A DNA stretch of 64,000 nucleotides from UBA1941 sp046329575 (GTDB lineage: Bacteria > Bacteroidota > Bacteroidia > Chitinophagales > LD1). Both the position numbers and the translations under genes were made by a program. The notes below the pieces were generated by a model. That model did not search any database. It was not told the origin of the DNA and saw only the letters and a program-made list of their open reading frames with translations. This document shows, one piece after another, positions 33,871 through 42,459 of this stretch; the first letter of the stretch is position 1, and every line of letters starts with the position of its first letter. The DNA lies in contig JAXLUJ010000011.1 of the NCBI GenBank assembly GCA_046329575.1, positions 66,311 through 130,310 on the forward strand, given 5' to 3'.

Positions 33871-35319
33871 TTATTGAATGCCCATGGCTTTATCCAGTTC
33901 GCTGCGGTTAATGAGCAGGTTCATTACCGACTGTACATATTTCAGGCGGTTGGTAACTAAATCTTGCTGCGCCTGCGAAAGCTCGAAGCTGGAGCCTACA
34001 CCTTCTTTGTATTTTATGTTGGTTTTATCGAATATCTTTTGGCTAAGTGCTACGCTTCTGGAAGTAGCATTTTCATCCTGAACAGCCGAGTTGAAATTGG
34101 TTTGAGCCAGGCGTACCTGAAGTTCGGCAGCTTGTTTGAAATTTTCTACATCGTTCTTCGACTTTTCGAGTTCCATTTTAGCCTGACGGATGCTGGCCCA
34201 TTTCTGACCTGAATCAAAAATGGGAATGGCGAGTTTCAAACCTACCAAACCCTGCGGGTTCCAGGATTTGAGCGTTTGCCCCTGAAACTGTTCGTTTTTG
34301 AAGAAATATTTGGGATCGCTCAATTGGGCATTGTAACCGAAGTTTACAAAACCTACCAGGCTGGGATAGTAGCCCGCGCGGCGTTGTTTTACATCATACG
34401 TTTTAAGGCGTACAGCGGTTTCCAGCAAACGGTATTCTACCCGTTTTGTAGGGTCAAATTTAGAATCGCCGGCTGCCGGCATACGGTCTTTGAGTGAAGT
34501 TAATTTATCGGTTAGAATAATTTCTTCGCTGATGGGAAGGCCCATCTGGAACTTCAGGTTCACCAGCGCCAGTTCCGCCAATTGATCTTGCAGAAGTATT
34601 TGACTTTCCAGATTGGATTGAATCAGTTCCAGACGGTTCACGTCCAGTTCTTCAATCAAACCTTCTTTGAAGGTGGCGCGGGCATCATTCACGATTTTGT
34701 CAACAATTTCTTTCACCGTGCGTAGCGAAGCCTCTGATTCCTGACCGGCAGTGGCCTGAATGTAAGCTTTGCGTACGTTATAAGCTACCTCAATATCGGT
34801 GCGTTCTTTCAGAATGATTTGTGAATAAGTGAGATCTTTTACTGCGCTTACGCCAATGGCATAACGGGCATCAAAAATGAGTTGCGAGAGGGTGATACCG
34901 GCAGTAGCCTGATGCGGCAATACAAACGAGAATGGTTTTGCGTTTTTCGCCGCGGCTGCCAGATTTTGAAACAGGGTAGGATCGTGGAGCGAATCGGCGA
35001 AGTATTGCGCTACATGCAAATCGTTTTTGGTAGAAGCGCTGGAGGTATCGGAAAATATTTTGGTGAAAGCCGGCGCCTGCGGGGTTTTGAAATAATAGTT
35101 GTAATCAAAGTTCGCATCAATTTTAGGGAGACCGGTAGTTTTAATTTCCCAGCCGCGATAGCGCGCTTCTTCCACATCCAATTTTGCGTTTTTAACGGCA
35201 TTGTTGTTATCGAGCGCAAAGGCAATAGCCTGTTGCAGGGAGAACGTTTTGGCACGGTTCTGAGCGCCGGCGGCAAGGCTGAAGAGCAGTATAGTGGTTA
35301 ACAGCAATGGTTTTCTCAT
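33871..35319 (-). CDS. TolC-family outer-membrane efflux channel
   Basis: Outer-membrane channel of 482 residues with signal peptide (RKPLLLTTILLFSLAAGAQ) and two OEP repeats rich in long helices (FSLQQAIAFALDNNNAVKNA at the start, and TNIKYKEGVGSSFELSQAQ near the end, the typical second-repeat motif). It would form the exit duct of the pump encoded downstream. Its ATG overlaps the tetR stop by 4 bp (ATGA), so expression is coupled to the regulator. Confidence 0.93.
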   Translation of the reverse strand: MRKPLLLTTILLFSLAAGAQNRAKTFSLQQAIAFALDNNNAVKNAKLDVEEARYRGWEIKTTGLPKIDANFDYNYYFKTPQAPAFTKIFSDTSSASTKNDLHVAQYFADSLHDPTLFQNLAAAAKNAKPFSFVLPHQATAGITLSQLIFDARYAIGVSAVKDLTYSQIILKERTDIEVAYNVRKAYIQATAGQESEASLRTVKEIVDKIVNDARATFKEGLIEELDVNRLELIQSNLESQILLQDQLAELALVNLKFQMGLPISEEIILTDKLTSLKDRMPAAGDSKFDPTKRVEYRLLETAVRLKTYDVKQRRAGYYPSLVGFVNFGYNAQLSDPKYFFKNEQFQGQTLKSWNPQGLVGLKLAIPIFDSGQKWASIRQAKMELEKSKNDVENFKQAAELQVRLAQTNFNSAVQDENATSRSVALSQKIFDKTNIKYKEGVGSSFELSQAQQDLVTNRLKYVQSVMNLLINRSELDKAMGIQ

Positions 35320-35933
35320 GGCTCCAGTGTTTTCAGTAGTTTACTTTGTTCGAGCAATTCCACTCCTTTTTTTGATAGAATACCGCGAAGGTGGTACTCG
35401 GCGATCTGGTGATATGCCGTGATGAACGGGAACCGTTTTGACGGAAAAATTTGTGGATCGAAGAGCACATCCGAGCCGTAAACATAAAAAAGGGATATTA
35501 CTTCGGGGTTAATGTCCTTACGGTAAACCCCTTGTTTGATGCCCTTTTCAAGGTTTTCCGAAAAATAGCTGAGTATGGTTTTATCGCGGTATTCCTGATA
35601 TTGCTTAAAAGCTTCGCTGTAGTATTTTTCCAGTTCATGGAATACGCGGCTATCGAATTCGCGGAGGTGGGTACTGATGAAGTTGATGAGGGTTAGCATT
35701 TCCTCCAGGGCGTTGCCGCTGTTGGCCACAGCATCTTTAAGTACCTGTGTTTCAGTAGCGATGTACGTTCGCAGGGCTTTCTGCACCAGATCGGCCTTGT
35801 TATTTACGTATAGGTAAATGGTTTTTTTCGACATACCCAGTTCGCGGGCAATGTCGTCCATCGTCATATTTTTTATGCCGAAGCGAATAAAGAGTTCCTG
35901 CGCGCGTTGCAGGATGATTTGCTGATTTGTCAT
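35316..35933 (-). CDS. TetR/AcrR-family regulator of the efflux operon
   Basis: Transcription factor of 205 residues. The N-terminal helix-turn-helix is clear (about 10-50: AQELFIRFGIKNMTMDDIAR, ELGMSKKTIYLYVNNKADLV); the rest is a helical ligand-binding domain. The ATG at 35933 is preferred to a TTG at 35945 because a -7 promoter box occupies 35943-35950. It heads the operon tetR-tolC-adaptor-pump, so it most likely represses its own operon and is released by a pump substrate; that is a family inference supported by an inverted repeat over the promoter. Confidence 0.92.
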   Translation of the reverse strand: MTNQQIILQRAQELFIRFGIKNMTMDDIARELGMSKKTIYLYVNNKADLVQKALRTYIATETQVLKDAVANSGNALEEMLTLINFISTHLREFDSRVFHELEKYYSEAFKQYQEYRDKTILSYFSENLEKGIKQGVYRKDINPEVISLFYVYGSDVLFDPQIFPSKRFPFITAYHQIAEYHLRGILSKKGVELLEQSKLLKTLEP

Positions 35934-35942
35934 AAAGGGCCG

Positions 35943-35975
35943 CAAATGTAAGCACTAAAAACCTTAGGAAACAAA
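35943..35975 (-). promoter_or_regulatory. Bacteroidota promoter of the tetR-efflux operon
   Basis: On the minus strand TTTG (35972-35975) and TACATTTG (35943-35950) are separated by 21 bp, matching the -33/-7 layout (TTTG, TAnnTTTG) of Bacteroidota primary-sigma promoters. The -7 box ends 9 bp before the ATG at 35933, so the leader must be very short. Confidence 0.78.
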
Positions 35976-35995
35976 TATTTGGTCTAAAAGTTTCC
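35967..35995. promoter_or_regulatory. Candidate TetR operator
   Basis: GGAAAC (35967-35972) and GTTTCC (35990-35995) form an inverted repeat with a 17-bp spacer that overlaps the -33 element of the promoter. Position is right for autorepression; the arms are short, so the call is tentative. A second small palindrome TGTAGT-N5-ACTACA lies at 36000-36016. Confidence 0.4.
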
Positions 35996-36261
35996 AAAAT
36001 GTAGTGCTTTACTACAAACTAAAGGAATGACGAATAAGCGCGGCGAATATTTTGGAGTTGGGGGAGCCGCGCTAAGTTCCATGCTTAAAAGCCCAATCGC
36101 CAACGGTATACCTTCTGGTCGAAGTTTCTGCGGCCACCTTTTTAAATAAGCGCACTGCGGTCCTAACTTCGACCGCACCATGTATTTAACGTTTAATAGT
36201 TTCTCATTATGGCGCGCCCCTCACGCCGCCGGATGAGATTGCAATTTAACGGGAGCATAGT

Positions 36262-36400
36262 GTTACGGCGGCGTTCGGGCCGGGCTGCTACAGGGTACGC
36301 TTTGCTTCCGTGTTCGCTCGTTCCTCGCTCACACCGCTCGCTAAAGCTCGCGCCTTCCGCATCCCTCGCGCGAGCGCCGGGCAGTGGCGTTCGATGCTGA
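36262..36400 (-). repeat. Dispersed GC-rich repeat, minus orientation
   Basis: Read on the minus strand it gives GGATGCGGAAGGCGCGAGCT, GCGAGCGGTGTGAGCGAGGA and AGCAAAGCGTACCCTG, ending near GCCGCC: the same order as 28587-28702 and 37568-37682. The gap 35946-36627 otherwise holds the efflux promoter, a 10-bp inverted repeat (GGTCGAAGTT at 36117-36126, AACTTCGACC at 36165-36174), a direct repeat and a hairpin; no gene is supported. Confidence 0.68.
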
Positions 36401-36452
36401 AACGTGCAGTGGCGCCCATGAGGTTGCTTCGCAAATCTCTTCGTAGCAAAAG

Positions 36453-36509
36453 AACCAACTAATTCATTTTTGTTTTTAACCGGACAGAATGCCCTTAGAG
36501 TGTTTGAAT
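36453..36509 (+). repeat. Left imperfect direct repeat bracketing gene 36628-37305
   Basis: AACCAACTAATTCATTTTTG, TTTTTAACCGGA, CCCTTAGAGTGTTTGAA in this order match 37412-37467 with a few changes and small gaps. The two copies lie in the same orientation on either side of one gene. Confidence 0.65.
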
Positions 36510-36510
36510 A

Positions 36511-36532
36511 ATGCGGATACAATCCGCATTTT
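36511..36532. terminator. Hairpin with T run
   Basis: ATGCGGAT (36511-36518) and ATCCGCAT (36522-36529) form an 8-bp stem with a 3-base loop followed by TTT on the plus strand. No plus-strand gene ends just upstream, so it may be a relic or insulate the gene at 36628. Confidence 0.45.
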
Positions 36533-36627
36533 CGTATTCCCACGAAACCTCGGGGGAGCAAGGGTTTCCGTTCACCACTTGAAAAACTATTTTTACAATA
36601 CTTCTATGTGCGCTAAAAATTTACACC

Positions 36628-37305
36628 ATGGCAGTAAAAAGTAAATCAATAACCCCTCGCATTGAACCGGGCAATATCTACGCAGCGCCAATTCTTGAAA
36701 ACGAATTCATTTTTTGCAGGGTGATGCTTGCTGTAAGTGAACAATGTTTCGATACGGGAAAAGTAACCACTGGCTCAGAATTTGATTTGTTTGAAAACAC
36801 TTTCCTGATTGAAATTTACCGCGAAACCTACACTAAACCGGCATTGCCCGCTGCTACCAGCGTGTTGATCAAAGGCATTTTCTGTTCATTCCGCGGATTC
36901 GTTACCAATGGACAATGGCAATTGGTGGGGCATGCGGCAGTTCATCCTGAAGAAGTTTACTTCCCGGGCTTTCTGATGGGACAGGGTGCTTACAACGGCC
37001 TATTTGTTCGAGGAGAAGTGGCCATTGAATTTCCGATGGACTTAAACGACGTTGAAGCTGTAGGTATAACCCCGGGGACATTTCCCGCTGTAGGCATTGA
37101 TGCGTTGTACCTGAAAAATGCCGGTCGCGATTCCGATATTCCAACAAAGTATCTCCACACCGAAAGATTTCTGATGTCAAAAAGAGATATTTATCAATCG
37201 CACCATCTCAACGGGTTAGTGCAAAAAGTTGGTGCCGACATCTTGCTACCCTATCCTGAGTTTTCGCAAAAACATGGCTATGATTTTCGCCGTTTTTACT
37301 CATAA
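36628..37305 (+). CDS. Unknown 225-residue cytoplasmic protein
   Basis: No signal peptide or membrane helix. The opening (ITPRIEPGNIYAAPILENEF, then FIFCRVML) and the aromatic strand pattern recall Imm26-like immunity proteins, but the likeness is weak and I do not claim it. The end (YPEFSQKHGYDFRRFYS) is notable for aromatics. The gene stands alone: 440-680 bp of repeat-rich DNA lie on both sides, and imperfect direct repeats (36453-36509, 37412-37467) bracket it. That arrangement hints at a mobile or exchangeable one-gene cassette. Confidence 0.72.
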   Translation: MAVKSKSITPRIEPGNIYAAPILENEFIFCRVMLAVSEQCFDTGKVTTGSEFDLFENTFLIEIYRETYTKPALPAATSVLIKGIFCSFRGFVTNGQWQLVGHAAVHPEEVYFPGFLMGQGAYNGLFVRGEVAIEFPMDLNDVEAVGITPGTFPAVGIDALYLKNAGRDSDIPTKYLHTERFLMSKRDIYQSHHLNGLVQKVGADILLPYPEFSQKHGYDFRRFYS

Positions 37306-37322
37306 CAAGAAACGCCGTGCAT

Positions 37323-37367
37323 TGATCCCGCTCTCGCAAGGGTTGTGGAGCAAACCTCGCGGGATCA
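37323..37367 (+). terminator. Inverted repeat after the unknown gene
   Basis: TGATCCCGC (37323-37331) and GCGGGATCA (37359-37367) form a 9-bp stem with a long 27-base loop, 17 bp after the stop at 37305; GGTGAATTTTT follows. It could end transcription, but the loop is long. Confidence 0.4.
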
Positions 37368-37411
37368 GGTGAATTTTTGGATGAGTGACGAAACTCAAGT
37401 TGAAGCGGTAT

Positions 37412-37467
37412 CAACCAATTTATTTTTGTTTTTAACCGGAAAATACCCTTGGAGTGTTTGAAATTCT
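37412..37467 (+). repeat. Right imperfect direct repeat bracketing gene 36628-37305
   Basis: Shares TTTTTGTTTTTAACCGGA and GAGTGTTTGAA with 36453-36509, in the same orientation, offset by about 959 bp. Confidence 0.65.
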
Positions 37468-37567
37468 GCCAGTTTAAGCAGCCCAAGTTCTCCGCAGAAA
37501 TCAATAGCACTACTGTGTTTCCATTCTTCGGAGCCGGTGGCTCAAAACCCACACTGCCACTTCTTTT

Positions 37568-37682
37568 GGCTAACCGCGGTAGGGGGCGGCAGGGCGCGAG
37601 CCTTTGGCGAGCGGTGCAAGCGAGGAACGAGCGCGCACGGGAGGCGAAGCCGGACCCCGAAAGCACCCGGCATCCGCCATCC
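37568..37682 (+). repeat. Dispersed GC-rich repeat
   Basis: Contains AGGGCGCGAGCCTTTGGCGA exactly as at 28610, then GCGAGGAACGAGCGCGCACG, GGACCCCGAAAGCACCCGGC and CCGCCAT. With the hairpin and direct repeat above it accounts for most of the 441-bp gap 37306-37746; no gene is seen. Confidence 0.7.
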
Positions 37683-37746
37683 AACTTTTCATTTCATGAT
37701 GGCCTTCGAGGTTTGGTGTTTTGATGAATTGCTGCGTACTCCAAAA

Positions 37747-39219
37747 TTAATGCACCCGAAGCGATTTCCATTTTTTGCGATTCATGAGCACGGCTACCGC
37801 CACAAAACCGAATAGCAGCGCCACCGACAGCACCGGGAAACCGAATAGCGTAAATTGAACCTGAGTGGATAACAGGTATAAACCGATGGCAAAAAGCACA
37901 TAAAAAATTAAACGGCTTACATCATACGGCACGGGATAATATTTTCGTCCCAGAAGGTACGATATCAGCGACATCGAAAAATAGCAGATAAAAGTGGCCA
38001 CCGCCGAACCCATATAACCATACACCGGAATGAGGGCGAAATTGAGGAGCAGTGTAATAACGGCGCCACCAATAGAAACCCATGCGCCCATGCCGGTACG
38101 GTCAGTAAGTTTGTACCAAACAGAAAGATTTACATAAACGCCCAAACAGAGGTTGGCCATTAAAAGTATAGGAACAATTTTCAGTCCTTCGTAGTAAGCG
38201 GTGCTACCCAGAAAGTATTTGAAATAATCGAGAAACAGGGTTACCAGCAGGAAAATGGCGCAGCAGAAGATCACAAAGAAGTTCATGACTTCGGCAAAAA
38301 TTTGTCTGGAATTTTCTTTTTCAGCTTGTTTGAAAAAGAAGGGTTCGGCAGCATAGCGATAGGCTTGAATAAATAGCGTCATCACGATACTGATTTTATA
38401 GCAGGCGCTATAAATGCCCATTTGTTCCATATTGGTTTTGGGGTCGAACGGCAACAGAAATTTGAGCATGGGCCGATCTAACGTTTCGTTTACGATGCCC
38501 GCCAAACCGATGGGAATCATGGGAAGCGAATAACGAATCAGTTTTCCGAAAATTTCTTTATCGAAAACAAATTTGATATGAAAGAATAGCGGCGACAGCA
38601 TTAATAATTTAATGCCGCTGGCGATGAGGTTCGAAAGAAACACATAACCAACTCCGATAGACGGAGAATAGCATTTTGCCAGCCACGAATTACTGCCGCT
38701 TTCATAAGCCGGTTTTGCCAGCATGATGAAGAAAATATTCAGGGCAATGCTGATGCCGATTTCGGTTAGTTTGATGGTTACAAAGCGCGCGGCTTTATCT
38801 TCGTTACGCAAGCGTGAAAAGGCGATGGCGCCAATAGCATCGAACGCCAGAAAGAGGGCCAGCCAGATGAAGTAATATTCTTTGCCTTCGTAATGCAACA
38901 CCCGGCCCAATGTGGGCGACAACAGCGTTACGAGCGTGAAAAAGAAAGCCGAGGAACTGAGCAAGAAGATCAGAATGGTAGAATACACTTTTGGGTTTTC
39001 GCCTTTACGGGCAAAACGGAAATAGCCGGTTTCCATACCAAAGGCCAGCAATACGGTTAGAAAACCGGAGTAAGAGTAGAGTTCGCTGACTACGCCAAAC
39101 TCGGCAGGGGCGAAGGCGCCGGTATGCACGCGCACCAAAAGGTAGTTCAGAAAACGGCCCAGCATGGTGCTTAGTCCGTATAAAGCCGTCTGGCCCAGTA
39201 ATTTTTTGAGGACACTCAA
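37747..39219 (-). CDS. Oligosaccharide flippase (Wzx/MATE-like superfamily)
   Basis: Inner-membrane protein of 490 residues with about 12-14 helices, starting VLKKLLGQTALYGLSTMLGR FLNYLLVRVH in outline, the usual N-terminus of Wzx/RfbX-type flippases. Such proteins move lipid-linked saccharides across the inner membrane. FGVVSELYSYSGFLTVLLAF and FLSNLIASGIKLLMLSPLFF mark typical helices. It is not in a glycosyltransferase cluster, so its sugar substrate is unknown. Divergent from the MORN protein (gap 71 bp). Confidence 0.85.
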   Translation of the reverse strand: MSVLKKLLGQTALYGLSTMLGRFLNYLLVRVHTGAFAPAEFGVVSELYSYSGFLTVLLAFGMETGYFRFARKGENPKVYSTILIFLLSSSAFFFTLVTLLSPTLGRVLHYEGKEYYFIWLALFLAFDAIGAIAFSRLRNEDKAARFVTIKLTEIGISIALNIFFIMLAKPAYESGSNSWLAKCYSPSIGVGYVFLSNLIASGIKLLMLSPLFFHIKFVFDKEIFGKLIRYSLPMIPIGLAGIVNETLDRPMLKFLLPFDPKTNMEQMGIYSACYKISIVMTLFIQAYRYAAEPFFFKQAEKENSRQIFAEVMNFFVIFCCAIFLLVTLFLDYFKYFLGSTAYYEGLKIVPILLMANLCLGVYVNLSVWYKLTDRTGMGAWVSIGGAVITLLLNFALIPVYGYMGSAVATFICYFSMSLISYLLGRKYYPVPYDVSRLIFYVLFAIGLYLLSTQVQFTLFGFPVLSVALLFGFVAVAVLMNRKKWKSLRVH

Positions 39220-39290
39220 ACCTTTCTGTTGTTTTTTCGTTAAACAAAGATGTGTGATTTTCTGAACTCACTTTTTAATTTGCCAAACAG

Positions 39291-40049
39291 ATGACTACAA
39301 AAATTCTTGCAGTGACCTGCATATGCTTCAATGCGTTGTTTGTGAATGCCCAAAATTCCAAGGTTTCTTTGGGAAATGGCGGACAAACCTACAAGGGCAG
39401 TTGGAGTGGGGAGGTGCGTTCGGGATATGGCGAAGCCAGTTTTGAGAACGGCGACAGCTATGCGGGCGAGTGGGCCGAGAATATGAGAAACGGTAAAGGC
39501 GTTTATAAATTCTCGAATGGCGATGTGTACACCGGCACGTTTAAGAACGATGTGATGCAGGGTCATGGGGTTTATAAATATGCCAATGGCGATGTGTTTG
39601 AGGGGCCGATGGAGCACGGGAAAATTACCGGCCATGGCAGTTGCCATTATGCCACCGGCGAGCGTTATGACGGCGAATTGGTGAACGGCCGCCGTAATGG
39701 CCCGGGAAAGTACTATTACAGTAACGGCAACATTTATGAAGGGAATTTTTCTGACGACCAGAAGGTTGGTATAGGTACGATGTATTTTGCCTCGGGCGAT
39801 AAATATATTGGTGAATTTAAGAACAACAAGCGCACGGGAAAAGGACGCTTCGAGTTTGCCAATGGCGATACTTTTGATGGTAATTTTGTGAATGGTGTAA
39901 TGGACGGTTCCGGAACTTTTACCTGGGCCGATGGCGATAAGTACGAAGGGGAATGGAAGAATAATTTGCGCAACGGCAGCGGCCGTTTGATTCGCAAAGA
40001 TGGCGAAGTGGTGGTGAAGAAATTTTCGCTTGGTGTGGAGTTACTCTGA
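39291..40049 (+). CDS. Exported MORN-repeat protein
   Basis: A 252-residue protein with signal peptide (TKILAVTCICFNALFVNAQ) and nine consecutive 23-residue MORN units from about residue 34 to 240 (consensus YxGxFxNGxxNGxGxxxFxNGD; for example YTGTFKNDVMQGHGVYKYAN). In bacteria such repeats are found in envelope proteins and form elongated beta-ribbons; partner or ligand is unknown. It converges on queG with a 3-bp gap between stops. Confidence 0.88.
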   Translation: MTTKILAVTCICFNALFVNAQNSKVSLGNGGQTYKGSWSGEVRSGYGEASFENGDSYAGEWAENMRNGKGVYKFSNGDVYTGTFKNDVMQGHGVYKYANGDVFEGPMEHGKITGHGSCHYATGERYDGELVNGRRNGPGKYYYSNGNIYEGNFSDDQKVGIGTMYFASGDKYIGEFKNNKRTGKGRFEFANGDTFDGNFVNGVMDGSGTFTWADGDKYEGEWKNNLRNGSGRLIRKDGEVVVKKFSLGVELL

Positions 40050-40052
40050 GTC

Positions 40053-40976
40053 CTATTCTTTTAAGAAATCGATATTTCTTTTCAAGCCGCTGAACTTTGT
40101 GCGTTTTATGGCGCTATCGGCAAACCATTCTCTGAACTGTGTTTCGGTGAGATTTTCCCAGCCTTGCCGATCTGTTTCCAAAATTTCTTTTTTAGGTAGA
40201 AAATCAGGTTCCTGATGTTCGCGCGCCTGTGAATTAATAGGGCAAACTTCCTGACAGATATCGCAACCAAACATCCAGTTTTGAAACTTTCCCTTTTCTG
40301 ATTCCGGAAGTATGGCATCTTTCAGTTCGATGGTGAAATAGGAAATACATTTCGAACCATCCATTTGATAGGGTGTGTGCAAAGCGTTAGTAGGACAGGC
40401 GTCCAGGCATTTGGTGCAATTACCGCAATAATCTTTCACCGGCGAATCGTATTCCAGTTCCAGATCCAGAATTATTTCAGAAAGAAAGAAATAGGAACCC
40501 GCGCGTTTTGTGAGTAGCAAGGTGTTTTTACCGATCCAACCCAGGCCAGAACGCTGTGCCCAGGCTCGTTCCAGCACCGGCGCCGAATCTACAAAGCAAC
40601 GCGCATTAGGTGCGGCGGCCAAGGTGCGGATGTATTCGAGCAACTGTTCCAATTTATTGCGGATTACGGTGTGATAATCTTTGCCAAAGGCATAACGGGC
40701 AATACGCGGTGCACCTTCCACTTGTTTAGCTTCGGTGTAATAATTGTAAGAAAGGGAAATCACCGATTTAGCGCCTTCTACCAGCAATCGCGGATCGGTG
40801 CGTTTTTCAAAGTGGTTTTCCAGATAGCCCATTTTGCCGTGATGCTGCTGATTGAGCCAGTTTTTTAGAAAGACAGCCTCTTCATCAAGCGCGGTGGCGG
40901 CCGCAATTCCGCAGCCCGAAAAACCCAATTCCGTGGCACGGTTTTTAATAAGAATGGTAAGCTGACCAACGTTCAC
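40053..40976 (-). CDS. queG: Epoxyqueuosine reductase
   Basis: Cobalamin- and iron-sulfur-dependent last step of queuosine tRNA-modification synthesis. The 307-residue form begins at GTG 40976 (VNVGQLTILIKNRATELGF), the family's usual N-terminus; the frame runs open to 41090 but that extension is unlike the family. Seen are GLGWIGKNTLLL, the double [4Fe-4S] motifs YCGNCTKCLDACPTNAL and GCDICQEVCPINS, and the cysteine-rich C-terminus. No other que gene is near. The upstream gene at 41097 is divergent. Confidence 0.93.
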   Translation of the reverse strand: MNVGQLTILIKNRATELGFSGCGIAAATALDEEAVFLKNWLNQQHHGKMGYLENHFEKRTDPRLLVEGAKSVISLSYNYYTEAKQVEGAPRIARYAFGKDYHTVIRNKLEQLLEYIRTLAAAPNARCFVDSAPVLERAWAQRSGLGWIGKNTLLLTKRAGSYFFLSEIILDLELEYDSPVKDYCGNCTKCLDACPTNALHTPYQMDGSKCISYFTIELKDAILPESEKGKFQNWMFGCDICQEVCPINSQAREHQEPDFLPKKEILETDRQGWENLTETQFREWFADSAIKRTKFSGLKRNIDFLKE

Positions 40977-41096
40977 CCGATAAAAATAAGCGTTTGCCGA
41001 TGCAATAAAACCTTTACTGAGAATTGTGCAACACTTATTGATTGGATAACGTTTATATAAAAAGGAAAGCGGAAACTTGTAATACAACAAAGCGCC

Positions 41097-41981
41097 GTGA
41101 AAAAATTAACCACCATACTGCTGATTTTGGCCTTTATGCCATCGCTGTTTTCACAAATGGTGGAAGAAGAAAGCCAGTTGCGCGATCTTCGGATTCTTTC
41201 CTGGAACATCTACATGCTGCCATCGGTAGTGCCTATGAAAGGGCGTTTGGAACGGGCGCATGCCATTGTGGATACGTTACAAAAATCAGCTTACGATATT
41301 ATTGTTTTTCAGGAAGCCTTTCACACCAAAGCATTGGCCATTATTGAAAATGGTTTAGGCAGCGCCTATCCGTATCGTTACGGGCCATTCAACAAGCCCA
41401 CTTCGCCGTTCAAGTTCAGCAGTGGCGTTTGGATACTCAGCAAAATTCCGATGACCGAACTGGGAACTATTCAATATACTGACTACAAAGATGCTGATCG
41501 TTTTGCTCAAAAAGGTGCGGCTTTGCTTCAAGGAGAATTTCACGGAAAGAAATTTCAATTAATGGGTACGCATATGCAGGCCAATGAAAACCGGGCCGAT
41601 ATACGCAGCAAGCAATTCCGGCAAATGTACGACAGCCTGTTGCTGAAATATCACAGCGAAGGCATTCCACAAATATTATGTGGTGATATGAATACCGAAA
41701 CCACTATTCAGAAAGAGTATTGCGAAATGTTGCAGTGTTTGGATGCAGAAGACAGCGAGTTTGAAGGTATTCAGAAGGAAACGTATGACGGCACCAATAA
41801 TTTACTGGCAGAAGCCGTTTGGAAGAAACACAAAACCACGCTAGATTATATTCTGTTGCGCAGCAATGGTGCACGAATCCATTCGGTGCGTAGGTCGGTG
41901 AGTGTTTTTAAACGCAGTTGGCGCAAAGATCGCAACGATCTCAGCGATCACTATGGCGTAAGCTGTGAAGTGCGTTTTTAA
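41097..41981 (+). CDS. Exported endonuclease/exonuclease/phosphatase-family hydrolase
   Basis: A 294-residue EEP-fold metal-dependent phosphoesterase; exported members are often sphingomyelinase-like or DNases. It starts at GTG 41097 with a signal peptide (KKLTTILLILAFMPSLFSQ). The catalytic set is present: LSWNIYMLP (Asn), VFQEAF (Glu), LMGTHMQ (His), LCGDMNTE (Asp/Asn), and the terminal SDHYGVSCEV (Asp-His). The IWNxYMLP-like opening favours the sphingomyelin phosphodiesterase-like group. Its last 41 bp overlap the 3' end of aroK on the other strand. Confidence 0.87.
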   Translation: MKKLTTILLILAFMPSLFSQMVEEESQLRDLRILSWNIYMLPSVVPMKGRLERAHAIVDTLQKSAYDIIVFQEAFHTKALAIIENGLGSAYPYRYGPFNKPTSPFKFSSGVWILSKIPMTELGTIQYTDYKDADRFAQKGAALLQGEFHGKKFQLMGTHMQANENRADIRSKQFRQMYDSLLLKYHSEGIPQILCGDMNTETTIQKEYCEMLQCLDAEDSEFEGIQKETYDGTNNLLAEAVWKKHKTTLDYILLRSNGARIHSVRRSVSVFKRSWRKDRNDLSDHYGVSCEVRF

Positions 41982-42459
41982 AAGTCTCGGGTTTTGCAGC
42001 ATCAACAATCAGGTGTGCCTGATGATAGAAGGGTTGCCGTTCCTCTAATTTTTTTTCGATGAATGAAATGAGTTGTTCATCATTCAAACCCTTTAACAGC
42101 GGTCGTTTTGAAAGATCGGTTTGTTTGAGGCGGCTGAACAGAAATGCCGGAGTTGCCTGAAGGTACACTACGGTGCCATGCGCTTTCATCCATTGCAGAT
42201 TATCGAAATAGCAGGGTGTTCCGCCTCCGGTGGCAACAATTCCCTTTTCGCCTTTCAGCTCTTTGAGTAACTCCGATTCTCTCAAACGAAAATAGGCTTC
42301 GCCATGATTTTCGATTAAGGAAGGGATAGCACCTTCCTGCGCTTCCAAACGTTGATCGAGATCAATAAACGGAAGTTCGAAAGTTGCCGCCAGTTTTTTG
42401 CCTGCGGTGGTTTTTCCACAACCCATAAAACCGATCAAAAAAATGAGGTCGGTATTCAT
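41941..42459 (-). CDS. aroK: Shikimate kinase
   Basis: Phosphorylates shikimate at O3 with ATP in the chorismate pathway. The 172-residue protein has the P-loop GFMGCGKTTAGK, shikimate-binding FIDLDQRLE, the ATGGGTPCY motif and the lid arginine in LSKRPLL. Length is canonical. Its ATG shares one base with the stop of the upstream VIT transporter gene (TAATG), so they are coupled. The 3' end overlaps the convergent EEP gene by 41 bp. Confidence 0.95.
   Translation of the reverse strand: MNTDLIFLIGFMGCGKTTAGKKLAATFELPFIDLDQRLEAQEGAIPSLIENHGEAYFRLRESELLKELKGEKGIVATGGGTPCYFDNLQWMKAHGTVVYLQATPAFLFSRLKQTDLSKRPLLKGLNDEQLISFIEKKLEERQPFYHQAHLIVDAAKPETFKNALHSLRHSDR

Noticed and set aside
36193..36561. 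122-residue minus-strand frame
   Set aside because: It lies in repeat and palindromic DNA and its translation matches only the repeat family.
36628..37305. Immunity protein (Imm26) of a toxin pair
   Set aside because: Weak resemblance only and no toxin gene adjacent; kept as unknown.
37208..37684. 158-residue minus-strand frame
   Set aside because: Antisense to the unknown gene's end and to a dispersed repeat; arginine-rich artefact.
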